In this document: piece after piece, positions 6,011 through 8,893 of the stretch
Layout of the letters: each line of letters begins with the position of its first letter
Numbering within the stretch: the stretch's first letter is position 1
Assembly: GCA_040758525.1 (NCBI GenBank)
Contig: JBFLVQ010000396.1
Coordinates: 1 to 8,893 of the forward strand
Length of the DNA stretch: 8,893 nucleotides
DNA from: JBFLVQ01 sp040758525
Lineage (GTDB): Bacteria; Acidobacteriota; Blastocatellia; Chloracidobacteriales; JADJPF01
Reading direction: 5' to 3'
The notes under the pieces: generated by a model
The model's input: only the letters and a program-made list of their open reading frames with translations
What the model was told of the DNA's origin: nothing
Database searches by the model: none
Program-made: the position numbers and the translations under genes

Positions 6011-7357
6011 CTATTTTGGCACAACCAAAAAGGTCGGTGGTGCAGAACCGCCACCTGCGCTTACATTGAGCAAGTCGCTACCAGCAATACGTGTCATACA
6101 ACCAAGTGCTTCACCATTAAAGTAGCAAGGATCAGCATCAACATACTTAGAGACAATCTTGAGCGTGTCATCAACTATTACCGGATAATCTTCTTGAGGA
6201 ATCGGTACACGTTGCTGGACTATAAATGGCACATTCGTAGCAGCGGTTTTTGCCTCTTCCCATTCCCTATCCGAGCAGCGCCATCCTAAACAGACGCCAC
6301 TGCCACCATAAGCATCATTAGGCTTCAGTACTAAACGCTCGCGGTTCTTATCAATAAAACTGATCAGATCGATAGTCTCACCTTGATAGGTTGTCTTGCC
6401 TGGCTTGAGCAGCCGTGTCCAAGGTATGTGCGCAGCAATCGCGGCACGCTCATCCTCTGTAAAGAGATTGGCAAAGCGCTCATCGCATAAGTAGGCCATT
6501 ACCAGTTTTGTATGTACTGGTTTGGTGCGAAATGGATTTACTACACAGACAGCGCGATCAGCATAAGCACGTATAAGTGGATGGCTGAGATCATACTTCT
6601 CTAGTAGTTCGCTAGTAAGCACACGACGGTAGACAAGATCTATCTCCCTACCGGCAGCATATAGCCGTCCTCCTTGATAGCTCAACTCACCTGGATCAGC
6701 AAGTAATGTAGGTATGCCATCTTGATTAAAACGCTCTTCACAATGGAGAAATTCAGACCAGGTTGGTACGCTGCGATAATCGACGATCGCAATCGTAGGC
6801 GTACCTTTCCCTCCCCAACGTTGGTAAGCATCTAGTAGTAACGTTAGCAGTCTAGGACGTACCGGATGAGTACTCACCTGATAGCAGCGTTGGAATTGAA
6901 CCATTGCTGGTAAGGTGAGAAAAATTTCTGCCAGTGCCTCATCATAAGCGATCCCGGCGGGTGATTCTAGATTCGATTCAAGAAAGTAGAGCCATTCGCC
7001 ATCATCGGCAATAAAGCCATCTAGGCGACCAAACAGGCTAGTCTCTGGAAAGCCTCCATCCATTGCCAATAATGCCTGCTCTGCTTCGCTCAGCCCACAA
7101 GGCTCTAGTAACGCCTTATCAGAGAGCATAGCCTGACCCATCTTAATAATCGCTTGACCAATCAGCCGGGCGGCAGTCTCAAGTCGCTCATATTGTCTAG
7201 GTACAATGAATCTTGGGCGTAGTACTTCACAGATTGTACGACCGCCGCGTACATGCATCTTCTTTGCTGATATACCTTGTTGTAGCGAAACAGCTAATGC
7301 TCTCCAGTCGCTTGCAGACAAAACTTCATTATAGTGATCGATCGCCATTTTCAGCAT
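6011..7357 (-). CDS. Probable circularly permuted ATP-grasp protein (glutathionylspermidine-synthase-like), substrate unknown
   Basis: 448 residues from the chosen start. Motifs in order are: YFLESNLESPAGIAYDE (124-140), a substrate/metal-site-like acidic-Asn motif; DLVYRR (240-245); NPFRTKPVHTKL (274-285); the glycine-rich loop LVLKPNDAYGGSGVCLGW (342-359) that in ATP-grasp folds holds the nucleotide; and near the end RIAGSDLLNVSAGGGSAPP (423-441). This order and the E-x-N...R-x-x-GS...GGG pattern resemble circularly permuted ATP-grasp ligases, which join a carboxylate to an amine using ATP. I recognise the family type, not the substrate. ATG 7357 is chosen because AGAGAGG lies six bases upstream; an in-frame ATG at 7432 adds 25 residues with a poor ribosome site. 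No signal peptide is seen. It is convergent with the glycosyltransferase, with 15 bases between stops, and divergent from the kinase-like gene. Confidence 0.65.
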   Translation of the reverse strand: MLKMAIDHYNEVLSASDWRALAVSLQQGISAKKMHVRGGRTICEVLRPRFIVPRQYERLETAARLIGQAIIKMGQAMLSDKALLEPCGLSEAEQALLAMDGGFPETSLFGRLDGFIADDGEWLYFLESNLESPAGIAYDEALAEIFLTLPAMVQFQRCYQVSTHPVRPRLLTLLLDAYQRWGGKGTPTIAIVDYRSVPTWSEFLHCEERFNQDGIPTLLADPGELSYQGGRLYAAGREIDLVYRRVLTSELLEKYDLSHPLIRAYADRAVCVVNPFRTKPVHTKLVMAYLCDERFANLFTEDERAAIAAHIPWTRLLKPGKTTYQGETIDLISFIDKNRERLVLKPNDAYGGSGVCLGWRCSDREWEEAKTAATNVPFIVQQRVPIPQEDYPVIVDDTLKIVSKYVDADPCYFNGEALGCMTRIAGSDLLNVSAGGGSAPPTFLVVPK

Positions 7358-7363
7358 GACGAG

Positions 7364-7370
7364 CCTCTCT
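7364..7370 (-). promoter_or_regulatory. Ribosome binding site deciding the ATP-grasp start
   Basis: On the minus strand AGAGAGG is followed after six bases by ATG (7357-7355). It is the best Shine-Dalgarno in this region and favours this start over ATG 7432. A -10-like TATACT lies just upstream (7383-7378), but no -35 at proper distance is convincing. Confidence 0.6.
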
Positions 7371-7510
7371 GCCGAACAGTATACTTTTTTGTGTTGCCCA
7401 CGATAGCGCAACAGCAGAGAAATAACAAGCATTCACCACTTTTGCTAAATTTTGCGTTAAAATTGTGATTTACATTAAATATAGACAATATAGAGATCAA
7501 GAGATTGATT

Positions 7511-7517
7511 AAAGGGG
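7511..7517 (+). promoter_or_regulatory. Ribosome binding site supporting a GTG start
   Basis: AAAGGGG followed after eight bases by GTG 7526. It supports this non-ATG start, which also gives the expected CPKC opening of the protein. Confidence 0.6.
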
Positions 7518-7525
7518 TAAACTAG

Positions 7526-8497
7526 GTGAAGGAATGTCCCAAATGTAAGGCTTGTTATGATACTACGGCAATGCGTTGCTCGTTTGATACTTGTGATCTA
7601 ATCGAGACCGTGCCTTGCAGTTGTACTATCGCAACTAAATATCGTATACATTCCCGACTAGGCGAAGGTCGATTGGGTGCTGTTTATCGCGCCACCCAAT
7701 TAAGCACACAGAATACTGTCACTATCAAGCTGATGCTGCCTTACAACATCAGCAATAAATCACAGGCTGCTAACTTCCGTCGCTTAGCTTCTGCAGCCAG
7801 TCAACTGCACCATAACAATATAATTCCTGTGATCGATTTTGGCACGATCGAGACAAGTGAAATAATACTCAATTATCTGGTAATGGAGGCTGTTGATGGC
7901 TGGCCGCTCTCAATGCTTATACGCGATCAGAAACGTCTTACTGTACCACGTGTTGTTGCTGTGATCGATAATATCTGTGCAGCATTGGAATATGCACATG
8001 AGAAAGGAGTCACTCACGGTGGGCTTAAACCACCAAACATTTGGCTCTCTTCAGAAGGAATAAGCGAAGAGACTTACAAGCTGCTCGATTTTGGTTTTGC
8101 CTTCACTTCCAACGAGCCCTTCTCGCGAGAGATTACTGGCTTTATGGATCCAGATGCAGAGACAAGGGCTTTACAATACCTCTCGCCAGAACAATGTGCT
8201 GATAAACCCCCGGATGCGCGCTCAGATGTTTATAGTCTTGGTGTGGTCGCTTATGAGATGCTTAGCGGTGCTCCTCCTTTTACAGGAACAGCCGAGCAAC
8301 TCAAGCGTAAGCAGCAACGCTCAAGACCACGTTCACTATGGTTGTGGCATCGTATACCACGTAAGATCAGTCGAGTGATCCATAAGGCGCTAGCAAAAAA
8401 TCCACGTCGTCGTTATCAATCTGTTAAGGAATTTAACGAAGCCCTACGGCGTGCTATGGTTGTAAAACGTTTGGCGGTTCTACCATCCAAGACCTAA
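7526..8497 (+). CDS. Ser/Thr kinase-fold protein with Cys-rich head; probable pseudokinase
   Basis: 323 residues. The head (1-33) has seven Cys (4, 7, 10, 18, 23, 31, 33). C4-x2-C7 and C18-x4-C23 look like a zinc ribbon as often seen before bacterial kinases. The kinase fold follows: glycine loop GEGRLGAVY (46-54), VTIK with the ATP-lysine K68, the HHNNIIPVIDFG strand (95-106), DFG (188-190), SPE (220-222), the helix-F motif SDVYSLG (233-239) and the terminal Arg (about 295). Two key residues are missing. The catalytic loop reads HGGLKPPN (164-171), so Arg and the catalytic Asp of HRD are both Gly. The helix-C position usually Glu (FRREA) is Leu87. ATP or ligand binding may persist through K68 and DFG, but ordinary phosphotransfer is unlikely. 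There is no membrane helix and no PASTA domain, so it is cytoplasmic. The start is GTG with AAAGGGG eight bases upstream. The 3' end overlaps the convergent WD40 gene by 18 bp. Kinase fold is certain, inactivity is inferred. Confidence 0.85.
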   Translation: MKECPKCKACYDTTAMRCSFDTCDLIETVPCSCTIATKYRIHSRLGEGRLGAVYRATQLSTQNTVTIKLMLPYNISNKSQAANFRRLASAASQLHHNNIIPVIDFGTIETSEIILNYLVMEAVDGWPLSMLIRDQKRLTVPRVVAVIDNICAALEYAHEKGVTHGGLKPPNIWLSSEGISEETYKLLDFGFAFTSNEPFSREITGFMDPDAETRALQYLSPEQCADKPPDARSDVYSLGVVAYEMLSGAPPFTGTAEQLKRKQQRSRPRSLWLWHRIPRKISRVIHKALAKNPRRRYQSVKEFNEALRRAMVVKRLAVLPSKT

Positions 8498-8893
8498 AGC
8501 AGATAGCTCTTGATGTATAAAGGGAATGTTCCACAATTTCACTGTTCCATCCCTGCTGCCAGAAGCGAGAGTTTTACCATCTGGGCTGAACGCCAATGTG
8601 GTTATGGCAGCTTGATGAGCTTCCCAATGAGCCAGTTCTTTTCCTGTAGCTATTTCCCACAAGTATACAAAATGATCTTCACCACCAGATGCCAACCAAC
8701 GACCATCAGGACTGATAGCTAGTTTGGCTATATCTCCCTTATGACCTTTCCACCTTACTATTTCTTGGCTAGTTTCCACATCCATAACAATAATTAGCTC
8801 ATTTGCACTAGCAAATATCCGTCTTCCATCTGGACTAAAAATTATATCATTTAGATTATACTGATTAAGTTCAATAAACTTGTTTCCGCCAGA
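8480..8893 (-). CDS. WD40 repeat protein, C-terminal part (5' end outside window)
   Basis: The frame is open from the right edge of the window to TAG at 8482-8480, giving 137 residues without an internal stop. An ATG at 8785 is internal to a blade and is not the true start. Three WD40 blades are visible: FSPDG at 19-23, ISPDG at 60-64 and FSPDG at 102-106. The closing strands are VMD (36-38), LWE (78-80) and LWN (120-122), and GH or AH pairs lie at 50-51 and 92-93. The opening SGGNKFIELNQYN looks like the turn after a previous blade, so more repeats lie upstream. The protein ends shortly after the last blade (ALGLGW). WD40 propellers are protein-binding scaffolds, and in this kind of genome they are often fused to or placed beside kinase or caspase-like domains. 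What lies N-terminal here cannot be seen. Confidence 0.85.
   Translation of the reverse strand, partial: SGGNKFIELNQYNLNDIIFSPDGRRIFASANELIIVMDVETSQEIVRWKGHKGDIAKLAISPDGRWLASGGEDHFVYLWEIATGKELAHWEAHQAAITTLAFSPDGKTLASGSRDGTVKLWNIPFIHQELSALGLGW

Larger units (their letters stand above)
7358..7525. promoter_or_regulatory. Shared divergent intergenic region
   Basis: 168 bp between the divergent ATP-grasp and kinase-like genes. The kinase-side half is AT-rich and holds the direct repeat AATATAGA (7478-7485 and 7487-7494, 9-bp period). A weak plus-strand pair is TTAAAA (7457-7462), 17 bp, TATAGA (7480-7485). On the minus strand TATACT (7383-7378) could serve the ATP-grasp gene. Both genes must be driven from this region unless transcription comes from outside. 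No clear operator is seen. Confidence 0.35.

Noticed and set aside
6034..6056. GGTGG/CCACC dyad near the convergent stops as a bidirectional terminator
   Set aside because: It lies within the coding end of the minus-strand gene (Gly-rich GGGSAPP codons), and no proper T-run follows on either side.
7358..7432. Longer N-terminus (ATG 7432) for the ATP-grasp protein
   Set aside because: The ribosome site is poor, while AGAGAGG stands six bases before ATG 7357, which removes 25 residues of no family character.
8480..8785. A complete small WD40 protein starting at ATG 8785
   Set aside because: The frame stays open to the window edge with a further SPDG blade upstream, so the ATG is internal and the gene is partial.

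Overview
The window looks like a chromosomal segment of a moderately low-GC Gram-negative-type bacterium, and I suggest Acidobacteriota (Blastocatellia-like). This is inferred from gene content only: a Lys/Ala-rich histone H1-like tail, a YfhO-type and a PMT/GT39-type GT-C membrane protein, a Ser/Thr kinase-like protein with an N-terminal Cys-rich zinc-ribbon-like head, and a WD40 protein. Planctomycetes or Chloroflexota cannot be excluded. There is no rRNA, tRNA, CRISPR array, integrase or insertion sequence.

Layout. (1) 1-291: C-terminal end of a basic nucleoid-type protein, built on an 18-bp / 6-residue KKKxxx repeat. (2) 292-622: a 331-bp non-coding gap rich in dyad symmetry, with a 45-nt imperfect hairpin, a long inverted repeat (two 20-bp arms, 18 of 20 identical) enclosing a promoter-like pair, a weak terminator-like element, and an extended -10 promoter ten bases before the next ATG. 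(3) 623-5995: four plus-strand genes in a row, namely a YfhO-family multi-pass protein, a CinA-N/MoCF-domain protein, a single-domain rhodanese and a GT39-like glycosyltransferase. The last three are closely spaced. (4) 6011-7357, minus strand: a probable circularly permuted ATP-grasp enzyme of unknown substrate, convergent with the glycosyltransferase. (5) 7526-8497, plus strand: a kinase-fold protein divergent from the ATP-grasp gene, in which the catalytic loop reads HGGLKPPN instead of HRDLKPxN, so it is a likely pseudokinase. (6) 8480-8893, minus strand: the C-terminal end of a WD40 propeller protein, overlapping the kinase tail by 18 bp.

How the genes may work together. The two GT-C proteins point to lipid-linked sugar transfer at the outer face of the cytoplasmic membrane. 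The CinA-like and rhodanese proteins between them are cytoplasmic and have no evident link to that job, so co-transcription may be housekeeping rather than one pathway. The kinase-like and WD40 genes are of the signalling/scaffold type common in this kind of genome, but a partnership between them rests on adjacency only. No known defence or mobile system is visible. The most unusual elements are the kinase-fold protein with missing catalytic residues and the structured intergenic region at 292-622.
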